Below are positions 49,366 to 59,687 of a stretch of DNA of 64,000 nucleotides, in pieces. The notes beneath the pieces were generated by a model. The model was not told the DNA's origin. It did no database searches and was given only the letters and a program-made list of their open reading frames with translations. This DNA comes from Nannobrachium achirus (lineage: Eukaryota > Chordata > Actinopteri > Myctophiformes > Myctophidae): positions 2,402,245-2,466,244 of the forward strand of contig OY997660.1 in the NCBI GenBank assembly GCA_963921795.1. The letters are read 5' to 3'. The position numbers and the translations under genes were made by a program. How positions within the stretch are numbered: the first letter of the stretch is position 1; every line of letters begins with the position of its first letter.

Positions 49366-50052
49366 AAGACTCCCTAATCGGGAGATAAGCGTCCGTCAGG
49401 TCGCAGCGTGATTTTAGTCCAAAATGTGTAGGAGCAGAGTCCAAAAAAGTGTTTGAAAAAATTGGCCTGACGGTGGCGCTATATGGGACAGATCCATGTT
49501 GATGACATGACTGTAGACATACTGTGTAGCGATTTGCGTGATTTTAGGGCAAAGATTGTAGGAGTAGTGTCCAAAAATGTGTTTCGCAAGAATCGGCCTC
49601 ATGGTGGCGCTATGTGGGACAGATCCATGTTGATGACATGATTGTAGACATACTGTGTAGCTATTTGCGTGATTTTAGGGCCAAATCTGTAGGAGTAGTG
49701 TCAAAAAATGTGGTTTAAAAAATCGGCCTGAAGGTGGCGCTAAATGGGACAGATCCATGTTGATGAGATGAGTGTAGACATACTGTGTACCGATTTGCGT
49801 GATTTTAGGGCAAAAATTGTAGGAGCAGTGTCCAAAAATGTGTTTTGCAAGAATCGGCCTCATGGTGGCGCTAGAAGAGGGCCATGTGAGAATTGATGTA
49901 TGCAAAATTTGGCATGGATCGGGGCAACGGTTGCCGAGATATGAGCAGGGCAAGAGTGTGACGTGTGACGTGTGACGGACAGACGGACAGACGGACGGAC
50001 GGACAGACAGCCGGTGGAGGTTTTGATAGTAAGTGCGACCTGACGGTCGCAA
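49366..50052. mobile_element. TAAGACTCCCTAATCGGGAG element, first copy, inserted in a minisatellite
   Basis: It starts near TAAGACTCCCTAATCGGGAG and ends near GCGACCTGACGGTCGCAA. The host minisatellite reads through on both sides. Inside are three units of about 120 bp (TGGGACAGATCCATGTTGAT...) and a (GACG)n run. The class was not determined. Confidence 0.6.
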
Positions 50053-50156
50053 TGACTGGAAACAAACTAGATTATTATCAGTGAAACAACTTATTTATTA
50101 TGACTGAAAAAAAAACTAGATTATTATTATTAATATGTAGTAGTAGTAGTAGTAGT

Positions 50157-50573
50157 AATTGCGACCGTCAGGTCGCAGTTACTATCAAAACCTCCACCGG
50201 CTGTCAGTCAGTCTGTCTGTCAGTCTGTCAGTCTGTCAGTCTGTCACACGTCACACATTTTTCCTTCTCATATCTTCGCAACCGTTGCCCCGATCCATGC
50301 CAAACTTTGCACACACACTCCTTGGCTGCCAAACCACTACTTCCACCCCTCATTTCTCACATGGCCCTCTTCTAGCGCCACCATGAGACCGATTCTTGCA
50401 AAACACATTTATCGACACTGCTCCTACAAATCTTGCCCTAAAATCACGCAAATCAGTACACGGTATGTCTAGAGTCATGTCATCAACATGGATCTGTCAC
50501 ATTTAGCGCCACCATCAGGCCCATTTTTACATGCGACCTGACGGTCGCTTATCTCCTGATTTAGGGAGTCTTA
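50157..50573. mobile_element. Second, inverted copy of the same element, inserted in (TAG)n
   Basis: It begins GCGACCGTCAGGTCGCAGTT and ends GGGAGTCTTA, opposite in direction to 49366-50052, and is flanked by TAGTAG repeats on both sides. A very short derivative lies at 62132-62186. Confidence 0.6.
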
Positions 50574-50819
50574 CTGGTAGTAGTAGTATATGGAGCTGAC
50601 CTCTACATATGATGTCAGACGTCATAGAAGTCATAGGACTGTTGTATGAAACAGCATTTCTTTGTAGAACCGCCGATCCAACCAATATGCCCATATCTCC
50701 ATATTCATGGATCTCCATGTATGGGTATCAGGGATCTCCATATAATGGGTAACTAGTCCGATCACTTTTCGTCCTTAGGCGCCTTACTGGTAGTATGATT
50801 CTACCACTATACTGTATAT

Positions 50820-51253
50820 CAGGGTTTTTTCAACGTTTTCAGGCCAAGGGCCCCTTAGCTGAGAGAGAGAGATGAAGCAGGGACCCCCAGATTCCATATA
50901 GTTTCATTGTTTGACAGCACAATCATACATTTTGGATTCATGTCAATTTGTGTTACAGATATTTAACCACTTGAACCGTCAATACTTAATAAACTTGACC
51001 TTTCACTCTGTACTTAGTCTGCTCTTTTTCCCCTCTACACCAAAGCTCACAACGCCTCGCAGCGCGAGGCGTTCTGGGCTTGTAGATCTGCTATTTTTGG
51101 CTAAAGTTCTCAGAATATGGACGCTATAGGGTTCCAAGTGGTTAATATAAAAAAGGAGAAAAAAACGTTTCTATCACTCAAAGATTTGGAGGACCCCCTG
51201 TAGTAACTCTGGGGACCCCCTAGGGGTCCCGGACCCCCTGTTGAAGACCCCTG
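50820..51253. mobile_element. 434-bp non-autonomous hAT element with perfect target duplication
   Basis: The ends CAGGGTTTTTTCAACG and GTTGAAGACCCCTG are flanked by ctgtatat on both sides (50812-50819 and 51254-51261). A half hairpin module lies at 51042-51102. Confidence 0.95.
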
Positions 51254-51429
51254 CTGTATATTATCTTAACATTCTTATATTCTACCACTATTTATACTAT
51301 TTAAATAACATTATTGTTTACCATATAATATTATACATTATTATATTTACCATTACTGTTACGGTCACAGTTTACTATCAGAACCGTCACAGCTTGTCCG
51401 TATTTGTCTGGACGGGCAACACCTGACAC

Positions 51430-51800
51430 TGTGGTTCCCCTGACACATCACTGTGACATCACAGTGATGTCGGATACTCAGAGCAGGGATCTCCATATAT
51501 GGGCATAAACAGGTGACATCACAGTGGTGTGGCTGGCTCAGACAGGGATATCCATGTATGGGCATAAAAGGGACTGTATGATGTGATGTCATGGAACCAC
51601 TCTATGCCCATATATGGAGATCCCTGATGTCATCAATATTAAGCCCATATCTAACTGGACTTCATATGGGGAATGTCCATATATGGAGGAAGACAGCCCA
51701 TATCTGTGTGGCTGGTTCAGACAGGGATCTCCATGTATGGGCATACAAGGGATTGTATGTATGATGTCAGATGTCATAGATGTCATAGGACTTTCACATA
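51430..51800. repeat. CCATATATGGAGATCCCT repeat region
   Basis: At least five copies of GGATCTCCATRTATGGGCAT or its inverse, plus GTGACATCACAGTG palindromes. Single copies occur near 5145, 7660 and 50690. Confidence 0.65.
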
Positions 51801-51887
51801 ACAAATAACTGAGCGAAAGCATGTTTGGGGTCTCACAGCATATCTCCATAAACGGTACATCAGGGGTGGGCAACTTTGATGATGGTG

Positions 51888-52495
51888 AGGACCACTATAT
51901 TTCCACCTTCACTCCAGAGGGCCACTATATTTCCACCTTCACTCCAGAGGGCCACTATATTTCCACCTTCACTCCAGAGGGCCACTATATTTCCACCTTC
52001 ACTCCATAGGGCCACTATATTTCCACCTTCACTCCAGAGGGCCACTATATTTCCACCTTCACTCCAGAGGACCACTATATTTCCACCTTCACTCCATAGG
52101 GCCACTATATTTCCACCTTCACTCCATAGGGCCACTATATTTCCACCTTCACTCCAGAGGGCCACTATATTTCCACCTTCACTCCATAGGGCCACTATAT
52201 TTCCACCTTCACTCCATAGGGCCACTATATTTCCACCTTCACTCCAGAGGGCCACTATATTTCCACCTTCACTCCATAGGGCCACTATATTTCCACCTTC
52301 ACTCCATAGGGCCACTATATTTCCACCTTCACTCCAGAGGGCCACTGTATTTCCACCTTCACTCCAGTGGGCCACTATATTTCCACCTTCACTCCAGAGG
52401 GCCACTATATTTCCACCTTCACTCCAGAGGGCCACTATATTTCCACCTTCACTCCAGAGGGCCACTATATTTCCACCTTCACTCCAGAGGGCCAC
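51888..52495. repeat. 30-bp minisatellite, about 20 units
   Basis: Units of GGCCACTATATTTCCACCTT plus CACTCCAGAG (or CATAG) in perfect register. It arose inside a CAGGGGTGGGCAACTTTGAT-type repeat whose unexpanded relative lies at about 3826-3895 (minus strand). All frames are open because 30 is a multiple of three; not a gene. Confidence 0.95.
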
Positions 52496-52549
52496 ATTGC
52501 ATATTGCTACGTCCTACTTTGTCATTCTAGTATCGCATACAAAAGAAGC

Positions 52550-52623
52550 AAAAAAAGCAGATCTACAAGCTCAAAACGCATTGCGCTGCGATGCGTTTTG
52601 AGCTTGTAGATCTGCTATTTTTT
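52550..52623. repeat. Hairpin module copy, near-perfect
   Basis: Arms AGCAGATCTACAAGCTCAAA continuing ACGCAT and the exact inverse, around a GCGCTGC loop; the best-preserved pairing in the window. Confidence 0.92.
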
Positions 52624-53038
52624 CTTATTTTTAATTGGAATCCTGAAATGTAACATTTTGATTTAATTTCAAACGCATTTAGTTATATACTCGTGTTAAC
52701 TATATGAACCTAAATACAAATACATTGGACATAAAAACAATACATTTTAATACTACTATACTAGTAATCAAGCTATCAATATAGACTGATGGAATTAAAG
52801 CAGATCATGTCCAATCTGCTCAGTTTAAAGCTTGTTGGATGCTTGACTTCGAGGACATTAAGCTGGTGGGCCGCGGGCCGGGGGTGGCCCGCGGGCCGGA
52901 GTTTGAGTATCACTGCTATAGGCTGTACAGTAAATGCACCATTTTCCCCTCAAAGGCAAAGATACAAGATGCAAGCTATGCCACTTCCTGTTTGCAACGG
53001 CTTTCACTTCCTGTGTGGTAAAGCTGAGACAGAGGGGA

Positions 53039-53040
<2 letters not shown>

Positions 53041-53095
<55 letters not shown>

Positions 53096-53121
53096 GCGCA
53101 CGCACGCACGCACACACGCAC

Positions 53122-53209
<88 letters not shown>
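53041..53209. repeat. (CA)n(GCAC)n(CA)n microsatellite
   Basis: About 168 bp. Confidence 0.95.
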
Positions 53210-53211
<2 letters not shown>

Positions 53212-53255
53212 CTGATGACTCAAGGGTCGTTCCAGGACACTCTGTCTCATGGAAC

Positions 53256-53332
53256 CGAAAATAACAGATCTACAAGTTCACCTCTTGTGGTGACAGTGAT
53301 GTTCTGTGAACTTGTAGATCTGCTCATTTCAG
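53256..53332. repeat. Hairpin module copy with a paired C-to-T change
   Basis: Left arm ACAGATCTACAAGTTCAC and right arm GTGAACTTGTAGATCTG. The consensus has AAGCTCAC/GTGAGCTT; both arms changed so that pairing holds. Confidence 0.88.
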
Positions 53333-53685
53333 TACGAGACACTGTCGTGTCGTACCATGAAGTATAAATCTGAGCTTAATGTGATCTTTATCAGGAATCA
53401 ATAGTAAAGTATTTATACTTTTATACTCTAAAGTATATGTATACTTTAATACTTTACAACAAACTAAAGTAATTATACTTTATACTCTACAACAAACTAA
53501 AGTATTTATACTTTAATTATACTCTACGACAAACTAAAGTATTTATAATTTATACTCTACAACAAACTAAAGTATTCATACTTTTAACTGACCAGCCCGA
53601 CTAATTAGCATACATTTTAGGCCCCAAAAACGTCGGGTCGGGTTTGGGAAGAAAAGAAAACACTATCACAGAGTAAAAGTAATAA

Positions 53686-53689
<4 letters not shown>

Positions 53690-53727
<38 letters not shown>

Positions 53728-53850
53728 CTATATATATATATACAGTATATATATATATATATTATAGGTGTCAATAATAACGCGTTAACGGCGGTAATTA
53801 ATTCTTGGGCTTAATCACGTTAAAATATTTAACGCAATTAACGCATGCGC
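53690..53850. repeat. (TA)n and an AACGCGTTAA-type MITE end
   Basis: (TA)n at 53690-53762, then AATAACGCGTTAACGGCGGT and TTTAACGCAATTAACGCATG, resembling a common fish MITE. No target duplication seen. Confidence 0.5.
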
Positions 53851-54127
53851 AGCATAACCGACCCGGTCCCATTCACTGCAGCCGAGGATAACCTCGCTCA
53901 CCAGGCTTTCAGAGAGAAAGCCTGGTGTTCACAACAGCCCGTTTGGTTTCCGCCCAACGCGGAAACCACTAGAAGAAGCGGCGTCGTCCTGATTTGGTTC
54001 CCTCCGTTTGTTTCCCCAATCCCTTTTAAAATGCTCCAGTAGCCTAGTGTAGTCTTTCCAGTCGCTACGAGTTGGACTAAAAAAAGATGCATATACCAAA
54101 CACATTTTTCAAAAGCAAAACTATATA

Positions 54128-54590
54128 ATGCCCACCTTGCCCACTATGTTGACAGTGATAGTAGCCTATATATAATGCCCACCTTGCCCACTATGTTGAC
54201 AGTGATAGTAGCCTATATATAATGCCCACCTTGCCCACTATGTTGACAGTGATAGTAGCCTATATATAATGCCCACCTTGCCCACTATGTTGGCAGTGAT
54301 AGTAGCCTATATATAATGCCCACCTTGCCCACTATGTTGACAGTGATAGTAGCCTATATATAATGCCCACCTTGCCCACTATGTTGACAGTGATAGTAGC
54401 CTATATATAATGCCCACCTTGCCCACTATGTTGACAGTGATAGTAGCCTATATATAATGCCCACCTTGCCCACTATGTTGACAGTGATAGTAGCCTATAT
54501 ATAATGCCCACCTTGCCCACTATGTTGACAGTGATAGTAGCCTATATATAATGCCCACCTTGCCCACTATGTTGACAGTGGCTCCCTGGT
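54128..54590 (-). repeat. 47-bp minisatellite built from an SDS exon end plus donor
   Basis: ATGCCCACCTTGCCCACTAT recurs at 54128, 54175, 54222, 54269, 54316, 54363, 54410, 54457, 54504 and 54551; the last is the real exon end. Each unit has 22 bases of exon (TGTCAACATAGTGGGCAAG) and 25 of intron starting GTGGGCATTA, so nine extra donors lie downstream. Units are almost identical. Confidence 0.93.
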
Positions 54591-54698
54591 CCCGCAGTCT
54601 GTCCACCACCAGCTGAGGAGACGAGGCGGGCACCACGATGGTGGCTGGCAGTGCCATCTTCCTGGCCACGTAGGCTGCTGCCATGCCCGCGTTGCCCC
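54559..54698 (-). CDS. Serine/threonine dehydratase exon (GGNAGMAAAY, PLP-binding loop)
   Basis: The 140-bp exon encodes GGNAGMAAAYVARKMALP, then ATIVVPASSPQLVVDRLRDQ and GATVNIVGK. SDS and SDSL read SGGNAGxAAAYAARKLGxPATIVxP here; the Gly/Asn loop holds the PLP phosphate and substrate carboxylate in fold-type II PLP enzymes that deaminate serine and threonine to pyruvate and 2-oxobutyrate. The acceptor TGCTGTCTGTACAG and donor GGCAAG|GTGGGC agree with family intron positions. The small exon expected between this and the next (ending VCSS) and all downstream exons were not found, so the locus may be a partial copy. Confidence 0.85.
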
Positions 54699-54821
54699 CT
54701 GTACAGACAGCACAGCACGCAGGGCATCGCTTATACTCTCTAACACACTGGTTCCCAAACTTAAACAATTGTAGGAGTTGGCATTACATTTAGTTTGACT
54801 TGATCCATTCCATTGTGAAAA

Positions 54822-54884
54822 TAGCCGATCTACATGCTCACAACGCCTCACCTTTTGAGCTTTTAGATCTGCTATTTTCACAAT
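54822..54884. repeat. Hairpin module copy
   Basis: Arms ATTGTGAAAATAGCCGATC and GATCTGCTATTTTCACAAT inside a GGGGACCCC-family fragment in an SDS intron. Confidence 0.85.
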
Positions 54885-55389
54885 TTCTGCCTCTAATATT
54901 TGACAATTTGACCAGAGGTACTAAAAAGGTCTTTAAAGTCCTTAAATTGTCACTTTAGAAATGTGCAGAATGATACCCTGTACACACGTATACTGTATGT
55001 TGGTCTGTTTACTGTTTGAGTGAGAAAACAAAAAGTATAGGCGGTTTATGACGGTTTTTGTGTTTTTTATATAGAAAGAAAAAAAAAATCTTTTTTTTTT
55101 TTTTTTTTTTTTAAAGATGTCAAAATGACCTGAGATCAGAGAGATGCTTTTCTCTGTTTGTGTGTTGGCTCCCTCGTTTAGCTGATTGAGAAAATGTGTG
55201 AAAATGTGTGTCGATTCTAGTGGATGGACACTTTTTTTGATTCAAACAGCTCTATCTCTGGAACCATTTGTCTGATTGACAAAATTCACTGAATCACAAC
55301 AACTGTGTCTGTTTCTGTGGGGAAAAAAATTATATAAAAAAAAACATTTTTTTTCATTGCATAGTAAAGAAAAACATACAAAACCGTGG

Positions 55390-55775
55390 CACAGCTACCT
55401 TGGAGGCATTTTGGCCTTTGGCACAGATTGAGTTAACCACTTGAATCCTAGTGTCCATATTCTGGGAACTTTAGCCAAAAATAGCAGATCCGCGAGGCGT
55501 TGTGAGCTTGTAGATCGGCTATTTTCGGCAAAGAGGTTTGGTGTAGAGGGGGAAAAGAGCAGACTAAGTACAGAGTGAAAGGTCAAGTTTATTAAGTATT
55601 GACGGTTCAAGTGGTTCACTATCTGAAAACACACATTGACATGAATCCAAAATACACTGATGATTGTGCTGTCAAACAATGAAACTATATGGAATCTATG
55701 AACAGGTAGTGGGGGTCCCTGCTTCATCTCTCTCTCAGCTAAGGGGTCCTTGGCCTGAAAACGTTGAATACCCCT
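55390..55775. mobile_element. hAT-type fragment of the CCTGCTTCATCTCTC family
   Basis: It contains the hairpin remnant at 55475-55530, GGTCAAGTTTATTAAGTATT and GTTGAATACCCCTG at its right end (to about 55775), in the same order as 10950-11240. Confidence 0.65.
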
Positions 55776-55929
55776 GTTCTATGATGCATCACACTTTATG
55801 TAAGACAGAGTTTGACCTGAACTTTGAGGTATGTTTGCTTTACCAGAGTACAGTAACTCCACTACAATTATTTGAAAACTTTAGTTACTGGTCACTTTCT
55901 ATATTTAGATCTTTATTAAACATACATTA

Positions 55930-56095
55930 AGCCATTTGAAAATAGACAATCTACAAGCGATCTATACAAGCTCACACTGCGTTGCATCGCGACGCATTGT
56001 GAGCTTGTAGATCTGCTATCGTGACGCATTGTGAGCTTGTAGATCTGCTATCGTGACGCATTGTCAGCTTGTAGATCTGCTCATTTCAAAAGACT
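55930..56095. repeat. Hairpin module with tandemly repeated right arm
   Basis: A left arm (AAAATAGACAATCTACAAGC) is followed by three 38-bp copies of GACGCATTGTGAGCTTGTAG plus ATCTGCTATCGT, the third ending in CTCATTTC. Confidence 0.88.
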
Positions 56096-56327
56096 TGTCT
56101 ACAATTTATACATTTGAAAACTTGTGAAACGAGACATTCCGCATATTGAGTACTTTCTTTCTACGTTTGGTACTTTATACCAAAACCTTTGTAGGCTACT
56201 TTTACTCAAGTAAATTATTAATTCTGGACTTTTACAGAACAGAGTATTTCTACACTGTATTGATACTTTTACTCGAGCAAATGCATAATTGAATACTTTT
56301 TCCCACCACTGTTACTGTACACTGGAG

Positions 56328-56886
56328 CAGGGTTCCCAAACTCTTTTGTCTCAGGGCACCCCATAAATATTTTTTTTAATCCGAGGCACCCCAACATTAT
56401 AATTGTCACGCCCAGCACCTTATATTTATACTTTTATAGCATATCGTCGTTGTCGGGTGGAAACTTTGTATGTCCAAAACCGTTTGTTTTGTATTTATCA
56501 TTTATAAAATGTACTAAACTAGTGAAAACAGCAGATCTACAAGCACACAACGGCTGTTTTCACTAGTTTTGTGCGACAGTCTTGTATGATGAAGCAGGGC
56601 TTTGCTTTACCAAAAGACGTACACATTTGAAACTTGGAGATACAAGGTTTCTGCCCGACAGTGACGATATTTTAGTGATTATGTTGAGAGGAAAACATTC
56701 AGATAAAAGCCATTTTGGTTAGAACTGACTGAAAATAACTTTGTACTTCAAGTTTAAAATGATACTAAATATTTGTGTGTCCAAGTGTCCAAATAAATTC
56801 CAAATATTATCAAATGATCTCGCGGCACCCCTGGACTGCCGTCACGGCACCCCAGGGTGCCCCGTCACCCCAGGGTGCCCCGTCAC
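56328..56886. mobile_element. hAT-type element (GGCACCCC family) next to an SDS donor
   Basis: It starts CAGGGTTCCCAAACTC and runs to GGGTGCCCCGT; flanks are cactggag on both sides (about 56320-56327 and 56885-56892), although the usual right end CTTTGAAAACCTCTG is missing. The SDS exon donor follows within a few bases. A shortened hairpin lies at 56516-56569. Confidence 0.65.
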
Positions 56887-56896
56887 TGGAGGCTAC

Positions 56897-57043
56897 CTGT
56901 TGGCAGAGGTGTCCTATCCCTCGTATCTTGAAGGAGCCAGAGGGCTGGCAGCTCTCCATCTTCAGGTAGACGGGGGTTCCCAGCCGTTTGGACATGGAGA
57001 CGCTCTCTAGCAGGGGGGTGTTGATGTGGAAATGATCTGACAT
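56897..57043 (-). CDS. Serine/threonine dehydratase first coding exon (PLP lysine)
   Basis: The 147-bp exon encodes MSDHFHINTPLLESVSMSKR, then LGTPVYLKMESCQPSGSFKI and RGIGHLCQQ. SDS/SDSL have xxLHVxTPLxxSxxLSxxxGTxVYLKxxxxQPSGSFKIRGIGH, so the Lys in SGSFKIRG is the Schiff-base PLP lysine. The donor CAACAG|GTAGCC is acceptable. The ATG at 57043-57041 matches the family start. An in-frame ATG also lies upstream in the repeat array, giving a possible extension MSEHLKGFSLHIVPAAV. Together with 54559-54698 this is about a third of the usual 320-330 residues. Confidence 0.85.
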
Positions 57044-57305
57044 CACTGCTGCTGGCACTATGTGCAGAGAGAAACCCTTTAAATGCTCTGACATCACTGC
57101 AGAGAGAAACCCTTTAAATGCTCTGACATCACTGCAGAGAGAAACCCTTTAAATGCTCTGACATCACTGCAGCTACTGTGTGCAGAGAGAAACCCTTTAA
57201 ATGCTCTGACATCACTGCAGAGAGAAACCCTTTAAATGCTCTGACATCACTGCAGCTACTGTGTGCAGAGAGAAACCCTTTAAATGCTCTGACATCACTG
57301 CAGCT
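57036..57305 (-). repeat. 35-51 bp minisatellite repeating the SDS acceptor and start-codon region
   Basis: GACATCACTG (minus strand CAGTGATGTC) recurs at 57039, 57090, 57125, 57160, 57209, 57243 and 57291. Each unit reads TTTCTCTCTGCAG|TGATGTCAGA on the minus strand, i.e. a pyrimidine tract, an AG acceptor and an ATG. Isolated units encode the mini-frame MSEHLKGFSLQ followed by a stop. Confidence 0.88.
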
Positions 57306-57419
57306 CACACTGTGTTTACTTTCAGGAAGTAAACACAAATACACGGGGAAGACAAACCTGCACACTTATAACCCCACCTTGTCTATTAGAATAATGTTAA
57401 CTTCATAGACACAGAAAAA

Positions 57420-58430
57420 ACTGAAAAAGTACAAAACTATGGCACCGCACCACCTCTTAAACTATTTGGGTTTAGGGTGGGAAATAGCTCAACAGAAAAT
57501 ACTTGGTGGGTTGTCAATTTCGGACAGTCAGGAGGAGAACCCATTCATCAATTTCACTTGTCTATCCTCTCCATCTCTAGAAAGAAATTAATTGGTATGA
57601 AAATGACCTGAAAATGTATTTCCTTTTTACTAAAGAGCTGGAGAGACAGACCTTGTTATTGAACAAATGCTCAATAATTGCTATCACAATACTGTATAGA
57701 CAGAGCTTTTTAGCAGTAAATATTCAATGTCAAGCTGTTTTACCACATGCCTATTAACCTACAAATTATATTAATTGAAAAGGTCTTGTGAAATACCATT
57801 CAAACATATTTAACAGGTACAACACAACATTTTAAAAGAATGTCACATGTGGTCTTCTTGCATTTCTAACCTATGCTACACTGCCACCTGGTGGGTGGAC
57901 ATCGCAATAATAAATACACTAACAGATGTCTGGTGTTTATGGTTTTCAAACGCTAAAGCGTTGAGAGAATCCTAGAGAGAGAGAGAGGGGGGAATGTCTT
58001 CTGCAAATAACCACCTAAATAATACCCTCGTGAGGACTGATAATTATGCATCTTTTAAAATATGAAAGGTTCATTCACAAACGGGACGCCGACCACACAG
58101 CTTCATATTTGAAAGGGGGAAACGTGAATATGTTTGTGTGTGTGTAGCCTACTTGAATCTGTATTGATGTACATGAAATATTGTATAGAATATTATGAAA
58201 AATGCACACTGTCTGCTGGTATCCAGGTCATTAATGTTAATATTACCAACATGCACTTCTCTGTTTTGGTCATAGAATTGGATGGATCAAGACAGTCATC
58301 ATGTCATGCACTAATCTAATCTACAGTAAGTTATGTCACGTTGTCTAAAATGATATTAAAAGCAGACTTACATTACATGGACAACTGACAGCGTAGATGA
58401 AGCTCTATGTTGTTGCTCATGTGGTCTGAG
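57420..58430. other. Intergenic AT-rich DNA; no gene seen
   Basis: No frame with recognisable similarity and no repeat ends identified; the upstream SDS untranslated exon may lie here. Confidence 0.4.
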
Positions 58431-58437
58431 TAAATGT

Positions 58438-58585
58438 AGCCTCGTAAACCAGTCTCTCTTCCTGCCATTCGAACTGAAGATGGGAGGAGTCAGTTTACTA
58501 GGCTATCCCTAATGATCATGAATTCATTAGCCTAGTAAACTGACTCGAATGAAGGCAGGAAGAGAGACTGGTTTACGAGGCTATG
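58438..58585. mobile_element. Foldback MITE (about 148 bp)
   Basis: Left TAGCCTCGTAAACCAGTCTC and right GAGACTGGTTTACGAGGCTA are exact inverses; a second inner pair is TCAGTTTACTAGGCTA / TAGCCTAGTAAACTGA. Nearly the whole element can fold on itself. Confidence 0.8.
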
Positions 58586-58713
58586 AATTCATGACTACTG
58601 TATGAAATTGTAAGCAGACAAGTTCCCATATCCCGGGGGGACAGGAGCATTGTGATTGGCTAGGTTGGTTGTGAGGGGGAGGTAACTTTTAACCAGGGGT
58701 AGACGAGAGCAGT

Positions 58714-59130
58714 GGTTCTCAACCTGTGGGTCGGGTCCCCAAATTATTTTGGGGGTCCCCAGATGATTAACTTAATGGTAATGTGGGCAACATTGTTTTC
58801 TCTCAACAATTTAACCAACATTAAGTTTAAGTGTAGGCTATGGAGGGGATCTGCCCCTTTCTAAAGTGACAATTTAAGGAGTTTTTAATATAACCTCTAA
58901 TATGGCAAATTAAACATTGGTCAAACAGTCAAATATTAGAGGCAGAAATTGTGAAAATAGCAGATCTACATGCTCACATGTGACACATGCATATAGATTT
59001 GCTGTTTTCACAATAGAACCGTGTTATACAAAATGTAATGCCTCAACTCTTGTCAGGGTATAGGGGGTCCCCAGTTAAAATATGATTATTTTGGGGGTCG
59101 AGGCCTGAAAAGGTTGAGGACCACACTGGA
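58714..59130. mobile_element. hAT-type element (GGGGTCCCC family) with hairpin
   Basis: The ends CAGTGGTTCTCAACCTG and AAAGGTTGAGGACCACACTG are inverted. A hairpin module lies at 58948-59014 with outer arms ATTGTGAAAATAGC / GCTGTTTTCACAAT. No clean duplication. Confidence 0.75.
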
Positions 59131-59687
59131 CTAGACTAGAGCAGCCAAAAACTGTCTCAACTCAAGTTCAAATAATAACAATGACTCAAGTAGGAGATGT
59201 AAAACATAATTTCTTGGATAAGAGTAAGAAAGTATCTATAGTGAGAAGAGAAGAACAAAAACTACTCATACTGGATTACTTAACTATGCTCTGCCTGATT
59301 AATATTCAGAATGTATTGTTGAAATGTATAAAATATACAATTATAAGTGTTTGTCCAATAAATACAGGTAAACTAAATTGTCCCTCTGAGAGAATGAAAC
59401 AAATGGAATGTAGGCAGTCTACATTGAATTAAAAGACAACAGACAATGGTAAACATGAAAGTAACAAGCAGAATGTAGCTATAATTATTTGAAAATGTAT
59501 ACTTTTACTCTTTTTCTTTGGCCAGTGATTAGCCTATACATTTCAATACAACTTAACTTCAAAGCAACTTACCATGCACACTGAGTAACTCCAGCCCTCT
59601 AAGCTGTCAACATAAAAACTTCAACCTTTGAATTCCTGCCAAGGTTGTAAAATGACTTCACCTCTTGTCCTCAAGACAAGTCACACA

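Noticed and set aside
51860-52601. Frames of 211 and 241 codons over the 30-bp array
   Set aside because: Same reason; the array is a minisatellite within a dispersed repeat.
53845-54092. A further SDS exon near 53.9-54.1 kb
   Set aside because: Neither strand gives sequence resembling the dehydratase, and no suitable splice sites were found; it looks like repeat-derived DNA.
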